Shown: positions 7,892-15,898 of the stretch, piece by piece | Layout of the letters: the number at the start of each line of letters is the position of its first letter | Position numbering within the stretch: position 1 is the stretch's first letter | NCBI GenBank assembly: GCA_963830885.1 | Contig: CAWHOA010000025.1 | Coordinates: 10,823-74,822, forward strand | Direction: 5' to 3' | Source of the DNA: JAIBJN01 sp963830885 | GTDB taxonomy: Bacteria > Actinomycetota > Thermoleophilia > Gaiellales > Gaiellaceae | Length of the DNA: 64,000 nt | The notes under the pieces: generated by a model | Seen by the model: the letters and a program-made list of their open reading frames with translations, nothing else | Told to the model about the DNA's origin: nothing | Database searches by the model: none | Program-made: the position numbers and the translations under genes

Positions 7892-8497
7892 GGCCCGCCT
7901 GGGCGGAAGCTCGGCCTCGAAGGACGCGGCGGCCGCGTAGCGGAGCTCCGGCGGGCCGTCGAGCGCGAAGCCGAGCGCGAGCAGCGGGTCGGCGCGCACG
8001 GCTCCGACCGGCTCGGCTCGCTGCCAGCTCGCATCGCCGCGGCGCACGCGCAGCTCGCGCAGGCCGGCGGCCTGGAAGAGGCCCAGCTCGTGGGAGCCGA
8101 GCTCGCTCGGGGAGGCCGGGCCGAGGGGCTTGTAGCGAAGCTCGATGCCGAACCCTGGCGCGACCGCGATCCCCTCGCGCACGCGCGCGCGCACGGGACG
8201 GACCGGAAAGCCGAGCAGCGCGCCGCCCATCCCGAGGAGGCTGACCCGTAGCGCCAGGAAGACGACCGCCGTCTCGTCCCTGTGCCGCGCGTAGACGCGG
8301 ACGTTCACCTGCGAGAAGTGAGGCACGGGCAGGACGCCGAGACGGCCGCCGGCCCAGCGAAGCGCTGCGACGGTGACGAGATGCCTTCCGTCGACCGTCG
8401 CCGGCTCCAGGCCGGCGGGGAGGACGCGCGCGACCCTGTCGGCGTCCGTCTCCCAGCTCGCCAGGACGAGATCGCGGACGCGGTGGCGGAGGACCAC
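7889..8497 (-). CDS. DUF2071 family protein
   Basis: 202 residues from a GTG at 8497. The pattern (VLASWETDADRVARVLPAGL; DGRHLVTVAALRWAG; then NVRVYARHRDETAVVFLALR) matches the DUF2071/YqjF-like family, which has an acetoacetate-decarboxylase-like beta fold. No catalytic lysine can be assigned with confidence, so enzymatic activity is not claimed. It is divergent from the recombinase gene at 8534 with 36 nt between starts, and convergent with the zinc-ribbon gene; its stop lies inside a palindromic element. Confidence 0.78.
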   Translation of the reverse strand: MVLRHRVRDLVLASWETDADRVARVLPAGLEPATVDGRHLVTVAALRWAGGRLGVLPVPHFSQVNVRVYARHRDETAVVFLALRVSLLGMGGALLGFPVRPVRARVREGIAVAPGFGIELRYKPLGPASPSELGSHELGLFQAAGLRELRVRRGDASWQRAEPVGAVRADPLLALGFALDGPPELRYAAAASFEAELPPRRA

Positions 8498-8533
8498 GGC
8501 AGGAAGCCTAGGCGCGAGGCGGAACCCCGCGTC

Positions 8534-9382
8534 GTGGACACGCGCGCCGCCATCGACCGCTTTCTGGGGAGCCAGGCGCTCTCCGACGCCACGCGCCGCG
8601 CCTACCGGCGCGACCTCGACGAGCTGGCCGCGTGGCTCCGCCGCAACCATCTGACTCTCGAGCGCTTCGACGCCCGCGCGTTCGCCGCCTACGCAGCGGA
8701 GCTCGGCGCCGACCGGCCGGGACGGCAGCCGCGCAAGCTCGCGCAGACGACGGTGGCGCGCAAGCTGGCGGCCGTCCGCTCGTTCCTCCGCGCGACCCTC
8801 GGCCCGAGCCGTGTCCCGGACCTGGCGGTCTCCGGCCGTCGCCGCCGCCGCCTTCCGCACGCGCCCCGGCCCGCCGAGACGGACACCCTGCTTGCCGGGG
8901 TCGAGGCGGACGACGCCCTCGGCCTCCGCAACCGTGCGCTCCTCGAGCTTGTCTACTCGGCCGGGCTCCGCGCCCAGGAGGCCGTCGATCTCCGGCTCGC
9001 CGACGTCGACTTCGAGCAGGAGCTCGTGCACATACGCGGCAAGGGCGGCAAGGAACGCGTCGTCCCGCTCGGCGAGGAGGCGGCCTATCGACTGCGCCTC
9101 TACCTCGAGCGCGGCCGGCCCGAGCTGGCGCGCGGCGCGGAGAACGCGCTCTTCCTCTCCGCCCGCGGGCGCCCGCTGGACACGTCCTCGTTGCGGCGCC
9201 TCCTCCCCAACCCGCACCGGCTCCGGCACGCCTTCGCCACCCATCTGCTGGAGGGCGGCGCCGACCTGCGGACGATCCAGGAGCTCCTCGGCCACTCCTC
9301 GCTGTCCACGACGCAGGTCTACAGCCACGTCGACGCGAAGCGCCTCCGGAAGGTCTACGACCGTGCCCACCCGCGAGCCTGA
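8534..9382 (+). CDS. Tyrosine recombinase, XerC-like, short form
   Basis: 282 residues from GTG 8534. An N-terminal SAM-like core-binding domain (AIDRFLGSQ...TRRAYRRDLDELAAWL) is followed by the catalytic domain with every expected residue: R in SAGLRAQEA, K in GKGGKERVVP, HRLRHAFATH, a later H in LLGHSSLS, and the nucleophile Y in TTQVYSHV. The stretch before HRLRH is short (LRRLLPNP), about a dozen residues less than in E. coli XerC/XerD. Xer recombinases resolve chromosome dimers at dif sites. A second recombinase gene follows immediately, so the pair may be the two Xer partners. Confidence 0.88.
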   Translation: MDTRAAIDRFLGSQALSDATRRAYRRDLDELAAWLRRNHLTLERFDARAFAAYAAELGADRPGRQPRKLAQTTVARKLAAVRSFLRATLGPSRVPDLAVSGRRRRRLPHAPRPAETDTLLAGVEADDALGLRNRALLELVYSAGLRAQEAVDLRLADVDFEQELVHIRGKGGKERVVPLGEEAAYRLRLYLERGRPELARGAENALFLSARGRPLDTSSLRRLLPNPHRLRHAFATHLLEGGADLRTIQELLGHSSLSTTQVYSHVDAKRLRKVYDRAHPRA

Positions 9383-9396
9383 CCGTCCGCGGCAGC

Positions 9397-9425
9397 CACG
9401 TCCCGGTGCCAGGCACCTGGACGTG
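9397..9425. repeat. REP-like palindrome with GGTGCC-A-GGCACC core
   Basis: 29 bp centred on A9411: the left arm CACGTCCCGGTGCC pairs with the right arm GGCACCTGGACGTG with one mismatch and a 1-nt loop. It lies in the 40-nt gap between the two recombinase genes and its last three bases are a possible GTG start for the second. GGTGCC/GGCACC palindromes of this kind look like repetitive extragenic palindromes. Only one copy is seen in the window. Confidence 0.6.
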
Positions 9426-10305
9426 GCCGATCCGGCCGTCGAGGGATTCCTCGCCCTCCTCGCCGCCCGCCGCGCGCCCCGCACGGTGGACGCGTACCGG
9501 CGCGACCTCGCCGACCTGGCCGCGCACCTCGACCGCTCTCCGGCAGACGCGAGCGCGGAGGAGATCGAGGGGTGGCTGGCCGACCTGCGCGCCCGCGGTC
9601 AGGCGCCGAGCTCGGTCGCCCGCCGCGGCGCCGCCGCGCGCACCTTCTACCGCCACCTCGTCGCGCTCGGGCTCCGCCCGGACAACCCCGCCGCCGAGGT
9701 CGACCTGCCGCGCCGGCGGGACCGGCTTGCCGCGCTCGCTCTCACTGGGCGAGGTCGAGCGCCTGATCGAGGCTGCGAACGGCGTCACGCCCCGCAGCAT
9801 CCGCGACCGCGCGCTCATCGAGCTGCTCTACGGCGCCGGTCTACGCGTCAGTGAGGCGGTCGGCCTGGAGCGCGGTGACGTCGACCTCGAGTCGCGCTCG
9901 GTCCGCTGCATCGGCAAGGGAGACAAGGAGCGGGTCGTCCCGCTCGGGAGCCAGGCCGTGGAGGCGCTGCGGCGCTACCTGTCGCGCGGCCGCCCGTACC
10001 TCGACCGCCGCCACCGCCCCGAGATCTTCCTGAACGCGCAGGGCGGCCCGCTCACCCGCGCCGGCGCGTTCCTGATCATCCGCAAGCTCGCAGGCAAGGC
10101 CGGGCTCGACCCCGAGCGCGTCCACCCGCACCTGCTCCGGCACTCCTTCGCCACGCACCTCCTCGAGGGCGGGGCCGACCTGCGGAGCGTGCAGGAGATG
10201 CTCGGCCACGCCGACCTGGGCACGACCGAGATCTACACGCACGTCTCCGACCGCCGCCGGCGGGAGGCCTACTTCGAGGCCCACCCGCACGCGCGGCGTC
10301 GGTAG
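9423..10305 (+). pseudogene. Tyrosine recombinase XerD-like, single-base frameshift
   Basis: The N-terminal part (ADPAVEGFLALLAARRAPR ... EVDLPRRRDRL) and the C-terminal part (PRSLSLGEVERLIEAANG onward) are in different frames. One extra T at 9727-9728 (CGGCTTGCC where CGGCTGCC would keep the frame) explains the break. After correction it is a 293-residue recombinase with the full catalytic set: R in GAGLRVSEA, K in GKGDKERVVP, HLLRHSFATH, H in MLGHADLG, Y in TTEIYTHV. Start at GTG 9423, or GTG 9363 for a longer N-terminus. The rest of the gene is undamaged, so a sequencing error, a recent mutation or, less likely, recoding are all possible. Confidence 0.8.
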
Positions 10306-10818
10306 CTAGACCGCCTCGGGGACCAGGGCGACCTCCGTGATGCGGCCGCTCCGGACGTCATAGATCCAGCCGGAGGACTCGTAGTCGTCCGGTAGGAACG
10401 GCGACTCGCGGATCGTCGCGAGGCTCCTGCGCACGCTCTCCTGGAGGTCCGAGAACGGGCGGAAGTCGATGTCGGAGGCATCCGCGCCGGCCTCCGTTTC
10501 GAGCTTCGAGCACAGATCGTCGTTGGAGAAGGTGAGCATCCCGCAGTCGGTGTGGGCGAGGACGGCGACTTCCCGGGTTCCCAGGAGCCAGTGTGAGATG
10601 CAGAGCGAGCGGACGGCGTCCTCGGTGACGAGGCCGCCGGCGTTGCGGATCACGTGGGCGTCGCCCTCCTCGAGCCCGAGGAACCTCGCCGGATCGAGGC
10701 GCGCGTCCATGCAGGTCACGATCGCCAGCTGCCGGCCGGGCGGCATCGGCAGGTCGCCCTTGTCGAAGTCGTCGGCGTAGACCTCGTTCGCCGCCACCAG
10801 GATTTCGCGCTCTGACAT
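10306..10818 (-). CDS. Beta-class carbonic anhydrase
   Basis: 170 residues, a compact member of the family. Zinc ligands and the catalytic dyad are visible: C and D in VTCMDARLDP (about residues 36-40) and H and C in AHTDCGML (about 88-93). It interconverts CO2 and bicarbonate in the cytoplasm, useful here for the biotin-dependent carboxylases and PEP carboxykinase. The ATG has a purine-rich ribosome-binding site (AGAGGGGGA). A TTGACA and a long inverted repeat lie just upstream and suggest its own regulated promoter. Confidence 0.92.
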   Translation of the reverse strand: MSEREILVAANEVYADDFDKGDLPMPPGRQLAIVTCMDARLDPARFLGLEEGDAHVIRNAGGLVTEDAVRSLCISHWLLGTREVAVLAHTDCGMLTFSNDDLCSKLETEAGADASDIDFRPFSDLQESVRRSLATIRESPFLPDDYESSGWIYDVRSGRITEVALVPEAV

Positions 10819-10831
10819 TGTGTCCCCCTCT

Positions 10832-10888
10832 GGTCGCTTTAGTTTTTGAAGCCTCTAAAGCTTTCCAAACTGAAGCGACCGCTGTCAA
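10832..10888 (-). promoter_or_regulatory. Candidate promoter and 14-bp-arm inverted repeat upstream of carbonic anhydrase
   Basis: On the minus strand a TTGACA (10888-10883) overlaps the stop of the HEAT-repeat gene; 17-18 nt later lies GAAAGCT (about 10865-10859) as a weak -10. The inverted repeat GGTCGCTTTAGTTT (10832-10845) / AAACTGAAGCGACC (10867-10880), one mismatch, covers the spacer and the start region. The DNA is clearly more A+T-rich than its surroundings. It could be an operator, or a terminator for the citrate synthase operon; there is no terminal T-run. Confidence 0.45.
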
Positions 10889-11373
10889 GCGCGAGCGGCG
10901 GCCTTCTTCTTCAGCGCTGCGTGCACGGCCGTCGCGGACGCCTGGAGATCGCGGTCGTCGGTCTCCTCGGCGAGGTGCGCGAGCAGCGTGATCGTGTCCT
11001 GCTGCGGCGAGCCGTTCTTGAGCGAGAGCACAGCGAGGCGGCGGACGGCGGCGTTCGGATCCTCGTTGGCGAGCGAGTGCAGCGTCCCGCGGACGGCGTT
11101 GACGACGCCGGGATGCGTCCGGGACATGAGCTCGAGCGAAAGGAGGGCCGAGCCGCGTGCGGCCGGGCTCTCGTCCTCGAGCCCTCGGCGCAGCAGCTCC
11201 GTCTTCTGGTTGAAGCGGAGCTGGCCGATCGCGCGGTAGGCCAGCGCGCGCTCACGGTAGTCGCCGCTGCGCGCGGCGGCCTCGAGGTCCTCGTCGACCT
11301 CGCGCCTGAGGTCGGCGAGCGCGCGCTCGTCCGTCAGCTCGGCGGCGCGGGCGGCGGCGTCGGCGAGCGTCAC
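10885..11373 (-). CDS. HEAT-repeat-like helical protein
   Basis: 162 residues, almost wholly predicted helix. Repeating helical pairs such as YRERALAYRAIGQLRF, SPAARGSALLSLELMSR and NAAVRRLAVLSLKNGS have the spacing of HEAT or armadillo repeats; the C-terminus is Lys/Ala-rich (AALKKKAAARA). These repeats mediate protein-protein binding. The GTG start overlaps the stop of citrate synthase by 4 nt (GTGA), so the two are probably made together, but no function linking them is known. Confidence 0.62.
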   Translation of the reverse strand: MTLADAAARAAELTDERALADLRREVDEDLEAAARSGDYRERALAYRAIGQLRFNQKTELLRRGLEDESPAARGSALLSLELMSRTHPGVVNAVRGTLHSLANEDPNAAVRRLAVLSLKNGSPQQDTITLLAHLAEETDDRDLQASATAVHAALKKKAAARA

Positions 11374-12446
11374 GCGAAGGAGCGGGCCGCGGGGCCGACG
11401 TAGCGCGCGGAGGGCCGGAACAGCTTGCCCGTCCGCTTCTGCTCGAGGATGTGCGCCGACCAGCCGGCGACTCGTGAGCAGGCGAACATGGCGGGCGCGA
11501 GCGGCGGCGGGATCTCGGCGATGTCGAGCACGATCGCCGAGTAGTACTCGACGTTGGTGGCGAGCACGCGCTCGGGATGGCGCTCCTGGAGCGCGGCGAG
11601 CGCGGCCGTCTCGAGGTCCTGCGCCACGTCGACGAACGGCGACCCGAGCTCGATCGCGGTCCGCTTGAGGATGCGCGAGCGCGGGTCTTCGGCCCGGTAG
11701 ACACGGTGCCCGAAGCCCATGATCCGCTTCCCGCTCGCCAGGGCGTCCTGCACCCACGCCTCGGCGTCTCCCTGCGCGGCCGCCTCCTCGAGCATCGGCT
11801 TGACGTACGCGGGCGCGCCGCCGTGCAGCGGACCGGAGAGCGCGCCGACCGCAGCCGAGAGCGCCGCGCCGGAGTCGGCGCCCGTCGAGGCGACGACCCT
11901 CGCCGTGAAGGTCGAGGCGTTCAGCCCGTGCTCGGCGGTGCAGATCCAGTACGTGTCGATGGCCCTGACGTGACGGGGGTCGGCCTCGCCGCGCCAGCGC
12001 AGGAGGAACTTTTCGGCGGCCGTGGAGCCGCGCGCGACCACGTCGTCGGGAACGGCATCGGCATGGCCGTCGGCGACCCGGGCCGAGCGCGCCACGATCG
12101 ACATCATCTGCGCGGACAGCCGACGGAGGTCCTCGTGTGCCTGCTCGTCCGAGATCTCGTTCAGCTTGCCGAGCCCCCAGGCGCCGGCCAGGCGGGCAGT
12201 CTCGGCCTGGAGATCGGCGGGCGCGTTGCCGGTCAGGCCGGCGGGCTCGTACGGCTCCGGATCCGGCATGACGGAGCCGAGATCGTCGTCGACGAGCAGC
12301 CCCCACACGTTCTCGTAGGGGTAGTGCCCGACGAGCTCCTCGATGTCCACTCCGCGGTAGCGGAGGGCACCCCCCTCGCGATCCGGCTCGGCGATCTCCG
12401 TCTCGACGGCGACGATGCCCTCGAGCCCTGGCTTGAAGTCGTTCAT
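11370..12446 (-). CDS. gltA: Citrate synthase
   Basis: 358 residues, the size of the short dimeric bacterial type. Start MNDFKPGLEGIVAVET is preceded by AGGAAGGGAGCG, a good ribosome-binding site. The catalytic histidines lie in EHGLNASTF and GFGHRVYR, and RGVDIEELV near the N-terminus is typical. It condenses acetyl-CoA and oxaloacetate. 2-Methylcitrate synthases look similar, but the neighbouring isocitrate and malate dehydrogenase genes favour the TCA role. It is divergent from the isocitrate dehydrogenase gene, and the HEAT-repeat gene follows in the same transcript. Confidence 0.9.
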   Translation of the reverse strand: MNDFKPGLEGIVAVETEIAEPDREGGALRYRGVDIEELVGHYPYENVWGLLVDDDLGSVMPDPEPYEPAGLTGNAPADLQAETARLAGAWGLGKLNEISDEQAHEDLRRLSAQMMSIVARSARVADGHADAVPDDVVARGSTAAEKFLLRWRGEADPRHVRAIDTYWICTAEHGLNASTFTARVVASTGADSGAALSAAVGALSGPLHGGAPAYVKPMLEEAAAQGDAEAWVQDALASGKRIMGFGHRVYRAEDPRSRILKRTAIELGSPFVDVAQDLETAALAALQERHPERVLATNVEYYSAIVLDIAEIPPPLAPAMFACSRVAGWSAHILEQKRTGKLFRPSARYVGPAARSFA

Positions 12447-12519
12447 CGCTCCCTTCCTGTCTGCGGCACCGTATCGAACGGCCGCAGGATCGGGGAGTTC
12501 GTAGAATTGCCCTGCGCCC

Positions 12520-13611
12520 ATGCCGCACCGCGTCACCTTCATCCCCGGCGACGGGACGGGGCCCGAGATCGCCGAGGCGACCCGCCGCGTCCTCGAGGCG
12601 ACCGGCGTCGAGCTCGACTGGGACGTCCAGGAGGCCGGTGCGGACGTGATGGAGCGCTATGGCGGGAACCCGCTTCCCGACCAGGTCCTGGAGTCGATCA
12701 AACGGAACGGCGTCGCCATCAAGGGGCCGATCACGACGCCGGTGGGGACCGGCTTCCGCTCCGTGAACGTCGCCCTGCGCAAGAGCCTCGACCTCTACGG
12801 CCAGGTACGCCCGTGCAAGAGCTATCCGGGCGTCCGTTCCCGCTACGACACGGTCGACCTCGTCGTGGTCCGTGAGAACACCGAGGACCTCTACGCTGGC
12901 ATCGAGCTCGAGGAGGGCACCGAGGAGGCGCTCGAGCTGATCGAGTGGGTCGGGACGCACGGGCTCGGCGCCATCCGCCCCGACTCGGGCGTCTCGCTGA
13001 AGCCGATCTCCGTTGGCGGCACGCGCCGGATCGTCCAGTTCGCCTTCGACTACGCCCGCAAGAACGGCCGTAGCAAGGTCACGGCCGTCCACAAGGCGAA
13101 CATCATGAAGTTCACGGACGGCCTCTACCTCCGCGTGGCGCGCGAGGTGGCGGCCGAGAACGAGGACGTCGAGTTCGAGGACAAGATCGTGGACAACCTC
13201 TCGATGCAGCTCGTGCAGCGGCCGGAGGAGTACGACGTCCTCGTCCTGCCGAACCTCTACGGCGACATCGTCTCCGACCTCTGCGCCGGGCTGATCGGCG
13301 GCCTCGGGCTCGCCCCCGGCGGCAACTTCGGCACGCACGCGGCGGTCTTCGAGCCGACGCACGGCTCGGCGCCGAAGTACACCGGCCAGAACCGCGTGAA
13401 CCCGATGGCGATGATGCTCTCCGGGGTGATGATGCTCCGCCATCTGGAGGAGCGCGCCGCCGCCGACCGGCTCGAGGAGGCGATCGCCGCGGTGATCGCC
13501 GAGGGGAAGTCGGTCACCTACGACATGAAGCCGCACCGGGACGACCCGACCGCCGTCGGGACGAGCCAGGTCGCGGACGCGATCATCGACAGGATGGGAG
13601 TACGGGTTTGA
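12520..13611 (+). CDS. icd: Isocitrate dehydrogenase, short (IDH3/IPMDH-like) type
   Basis: 363 residues. It opens MPHRVTFIPGDGTGPEI and carries VRENTEDLYAGIE, the active-site HKANIMKFTDG, and NLYGDIVSDL for metal binding. The coenzyme loop reads HGSAPKYTGQNRVNP, followed later by VTYDM. Lys-Tyr in this loop and VTYD match NADP-type E. coli enzyme positions, but the Arg that follows in E. coli is replaced, so cofactor preference is open. A TAGAAT (12502-12507) lies 12 nt before the ATG. It is coupled to malate dehydrogenase, whose TTG start overlaps its stop. Isopropylmalate or homoisocitrate dehydrogenase are less likely given the TCA context. Confidence 0.88.
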   Translation: MPHRVTFIPGDGTGPEIAEATRRVLEATGVELDWDVQEAGADVMERYGGNPLPDQVLESIKRNGVAIKGPITTPVGTGFRSVNVALRKSLDLYGQVRPCKSYPGVRSRYDTVDLVVVRENTEDLYAGIELEEGTEEALELIEWVGTHGLGAIRPDSGVSLKPISVGGTRRIVQFAFDYARKNGRSKVTAVHKANIMKFTDGLYLRVAREVAAENEDVEFEDKIVDNLSMQLVQRPEEYDVLVLPNLYGDIVSDLCAGLIGGLGLAPGGNFGTHAAVFEPTHGSAPKYTGQNRVNPMAMMLSGVMMLRHLEERAAADRLEEAIAAVIAEGKSVTYDMKPHRDDPTAVGTSQVADAIIDRMGVRV

Positions 13612-14531
13612 GACGGAAGGTGACGGTCGTCGGAGCGGGGAACGTCGGCGCGACCGCCGCGCAGGAGATCGCGCGGCGCGACTACGCGGACGTCGTCCTC
13701 GTCGACATCAAGGAGGGCCTCCCGCAGGGGAAGGCGCTCGACCTGAACGAGGCCGCCCCGGTCCTCGGCTACGAGCCCGCGATCACGGGCTCCAACAGCT
13801 ACGACGAGACGGCCGGCTCCGACGTCGTGGTCGTGACCGCGGGCCTCCCGCGCAAGCCCGGGATGAGCCGCGACGACCTGGTGACGACGAACGAGGCGAT
13901 CGTCGGCTCGGTCACGCGCGAGGCGGTCGAGCGCTCGCCTGACGCGATCCTGATCGTCGTCTCGAACCCGCTCGACGCCATGTGCCACGTCGCCAAGACC
14001 GCGTCCGGCTGGCCCCGGGAGCGCGTCTTCGGCATGGCGGGGATCCTTGACACCGCGCGCTTCAGCGCCTTCATCGCCTGGGAGACCGGCGCCTCCGGGA
14101 AGGACGTCACCGCCATGGTGCTCGGCGGCCACGGCGACCAGATGGTGCCCGTCGTCTCCGCGACGACCGTCGGCGGCGTCCCGCTCACGAAGCTGGCCTC
14201 GGCCGAGGCGATCGAGGCGATGGTCGAGCGCACCCGCAAGGGAGGCGGCGAGGTGGTCGAGCTGCTCGGCACCTCGGCCTGGTACGCACCGGGCGCGGCG
14301 GTCGCGCAGATGGTGGACGCGGTCATGCTCGACCAGAAGCGCGTCCTCCCCTGCACCGCGCTCCTGCAGGGCGAGTACGGGATCGACGACCTCTACATGG
14401 GCGTCCCGGTCAAGCTGGGCGCGGCCGGCATCGAGGAGATCGTCGAGCTCGACCTCACCGACGCGGAGCAGGCGGCGCTCTCCGAGTCCGCGGCGGCGGT
14501 GCGCGACGTCGTCTCGGTCCTGACGACCTAA
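13608..14531 (+). CDS. mdh: Malate dehydrogenase (LDH-like type)
   Basis: 307 residues from a TTG that overlaps the icd stop (TTGA), with GGATGGGAG upstream as ribosome-binding site. The Rossmann loop VVGAGNVGATAA ends in an aspartate (VLVDI), indicating NAD preference. Substrate-loop RKPGMSRDDL, NPLDAM and the catalytic histidine in GGHGDQMVP are intact. Arginine at the mobile loop favours malate over lactate. It makes oxaloacetate for citrate synthase and PEP carboxykinase. Confidence 0.94.
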   Translation: MRRKVTVVGAGNVGATAAQEIARRDYADVVLVDIKEGLPQGKALDLNEAAPVLGYEPAITGSNSYDETAGSDVVVVTAGLPRKPGMSRDDLVTTNEAIVGSVTREAVERSPDAILIVVSNPLDAMCHVAKTASGWPRERVFGMAGILDTARFSAFIAWETGASGKDVTAMVLGGHGDQMVPVVSATTVGGVPLTKLASAEAIEAMVERTRKGGGEVVELLGTSAWYAPGAAVAQMVDAVMLDQKRVLPCTALLQGEYGIDDLYMGVPVKLGAAGIEEIVELDLTDAEQAALSESAAAVRDVVSVLTT

Positions 14532-14596
14532 GAACCTGTTCTAAGAAGTCACTAAGCCGGCGGCGGAGCGCCGAACGCCGAGGCTACGATCGCTGG

Positions 14597-15589
14597 GTGC
14601 GCCGTCGTCTCGCCATCCTGCTCTCGCTCGTCCTCGTGGTCGTCGTGGCGGGGCTGGCGCTGACCTGGATCCCCTCCGACCACTACATCGTCCTCCCCGA
14701 CCGAGCGCGGCCGACGGACCCGCTCGTCAGCGTGCCCGGCGAGGACATGGGTGAGGGCCGGAGCGGCATCTACATGGTGGACGTGCGCATCGGCAGAGCC
14801 AACCTGCTCGAGCGGATCTACCCGGGCATCCACGAAGGCGCGGCGCTCCTGCCCGAGCAGGTCTTGAACCCCGCGGGCGTGAGCGACACGCAACGGCGGC
14901 GCTCGAGCCTGAACGCCATGTCGCGGTCACAGCTTGTCGCCATCACCGTCGCGCTCGAGGAGCTCGGCCGCGACGTCACGGTCTCCCACGCGGGCGTGGA
15001 GGTCACGCTCGTCGTCCCGGGCTCCCCGGCGGACGGCGTCCTGCGGGTAGGCGACGTGATCGTCGAGGCGAACGGCGAGGAGGTCGGGACGACGGACGAG
15101 CTCCAGGCGGCGTTCGAGGACATCGCGCCGGGCGAGAGCGTCGAGCTGACCGTCGAGCGCGAGGACAAGCCGACCGAGCTCGTCGTGGGAACGCGGGCCG
15201 CCGAGGACGACCCCGAGCGGGCGGTCATGGGCGTCCAGGTCGAGAACGCCGAAGACTTCGAGTTTCCTCTCGACGTCGAGATCGACGCGGGCGGCATCGG
15301 CGGCCCGTCGGCCGGGCTCGCGTTCGCGCTCGACATCGTCGACGAGCTCGGGGACGAGGACCTCTCGCGCGGGCGAACGGTCGTCGCCACCGGGGAGCTC
15401 GACCTCGACGGCAACGTCCACGCGATCGGCGGCGTCAAGCAGAAAGCGATCGGCGCGCGCGACGCCGGGGCGGACATCTTCCTCGTCCCCGACGACAACT
15501 TCGAGGAGGCGCGGGACGCCGTCGACGGGCTCCGGGTCGTCGCCGTCTCGACCTTCGACGAGGCACTGGCCGCGCTGCGCGAAGAGTAG
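14597..15589 (+). CDS. PDZ domain and Lon-type (S16) membrane protease, YlbL-like
   Basis: 330 residues with one N-terminal membrane helix (about 5-23). A PDZ domain (VTLVVPGSPADGVLRVGDVI, about 135-205) is followed by a Lon-like domain holding the catalytic Ser in GGPSAGLAFAL and Lys in GGVKQKAIGA. The protease should work on the outer side of the membrane; the YlbL/YdcS group has been linked to stress control and cell division. TACGAT lies 6 nt before the GTG with no ribosome-binding site, so the message is probably leaderless. The family is usually 330-370 residues. Confidence 0.9.
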   Translation: MRRRLAILLSLVLVVVVAGLALTWIPSDHYIVLPDRARPTDPLVSVPGEDMGEGRSGIYMVDVRIGRANLLERIYPGIHEGAALLPEQVLNPAGVSDTQRRRSSLNAMSRSQLVAITVALEELGRDVTVSHAGVEVTLVVPGSPADGVLRVGDVIVEANGEEVGTTDELQAAFEDIAPGESVELTVEREDKPTELVVGTRAAEDDPERAVMGVQVENAEDFEFPLDVEIDAGGIGGPSAGLAFALDIVDELGDEDLSRGRTVVATGELDLDGNVHAIGGVKQKAIGARDAGADIFLVPDDNFEEARDAVDGLRVVAVSTFDEALAALREE

Positions 15590-15655
15590 TTTGCCGACGG
15601 GACAACGCACCGCCGGAACCCTGCGGAATTTGCGTGTTTTTCGTCGCGGCAACGC

Positions 15656-15684
15656 TTAACCCGGAGAGGTCCGGCCCGTAAGAT
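15656..15684 (+). promoter_or_regulatory. Promoter for the small Cys protein
   Basis: TTAACC (15656-15661) and TAAGAT (15679-15684) with a 17-bp spacer. Transcription from here would begin near 15691. That excludes the ATG at 15683, which lies inside the -10 hexamer, and supports the ATG at 15701 as the true start. Confidence 0.55.
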
Positions 15685-15700
15685 GGACGGCCCTGGGCGT

Positions 15701-15877
15701 ATGGCGAAACGGCAGCAAATCACCTGCAAAGACTGCTATTTTCGCCAGGCTGCGCTCTGCGCTCTGACGGACGGGCCCTGCCCGACGTTCAGGACGGCCA
15801 AGACGGCCAGGCTCGAGCCTCCAGCCCAGCCGCCGCTCGTCGCGCGGCCCCAGGTCCGCGCACACGCCGCCGCCTGA
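15701..15877 (+). CDS. Small four-cysteine protein
   Basis: 58 residues starting MAKRQQITCKDCYFRQ. The cysteines form C-x2-C ... C-x6-C (ITCKDCYF, LCALTDGPCP), a likely zinc or iron site, followed by a proline/alanine-rich basic tail. No known family. The start is chosen because the alternative ATG (15683) falls inside the promoter hexamer. It has its own promoter and ends at a short palindrome shared with the convergent gene. Small CxxC proteins of this size often bind ribosomes, polymerase or metals; nothing here decides between them. Confidence 0.65.
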   Translation: MAKRQQITCKDCYFRQAALCALTDGPCPTFRTAKTARLEPPAQPPLVARPQVRAHAAA

Positions 15878-15878
15878 C

Positions 15879-15898
15879 AGGAGGGCTTGGCCCTCCTA
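15879..15898. repeat. Minimal palindromic element AGGAGGG-CTTGG-CCCTCCT(A)
   Basis: Perfect 7-bp arms AGGAGGG (15879-15885) and CCCTCCT (15891-15897) around CTTGG. The last bases CTA are the minus-strand stop codon of the cupin-TPR gene. It has the same ends as the 60-168 bp elements elsewhere in the window with the interior missing, and it separates two convergent genes, so it may act as a terminator hairpin. Confidence 0.7.
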
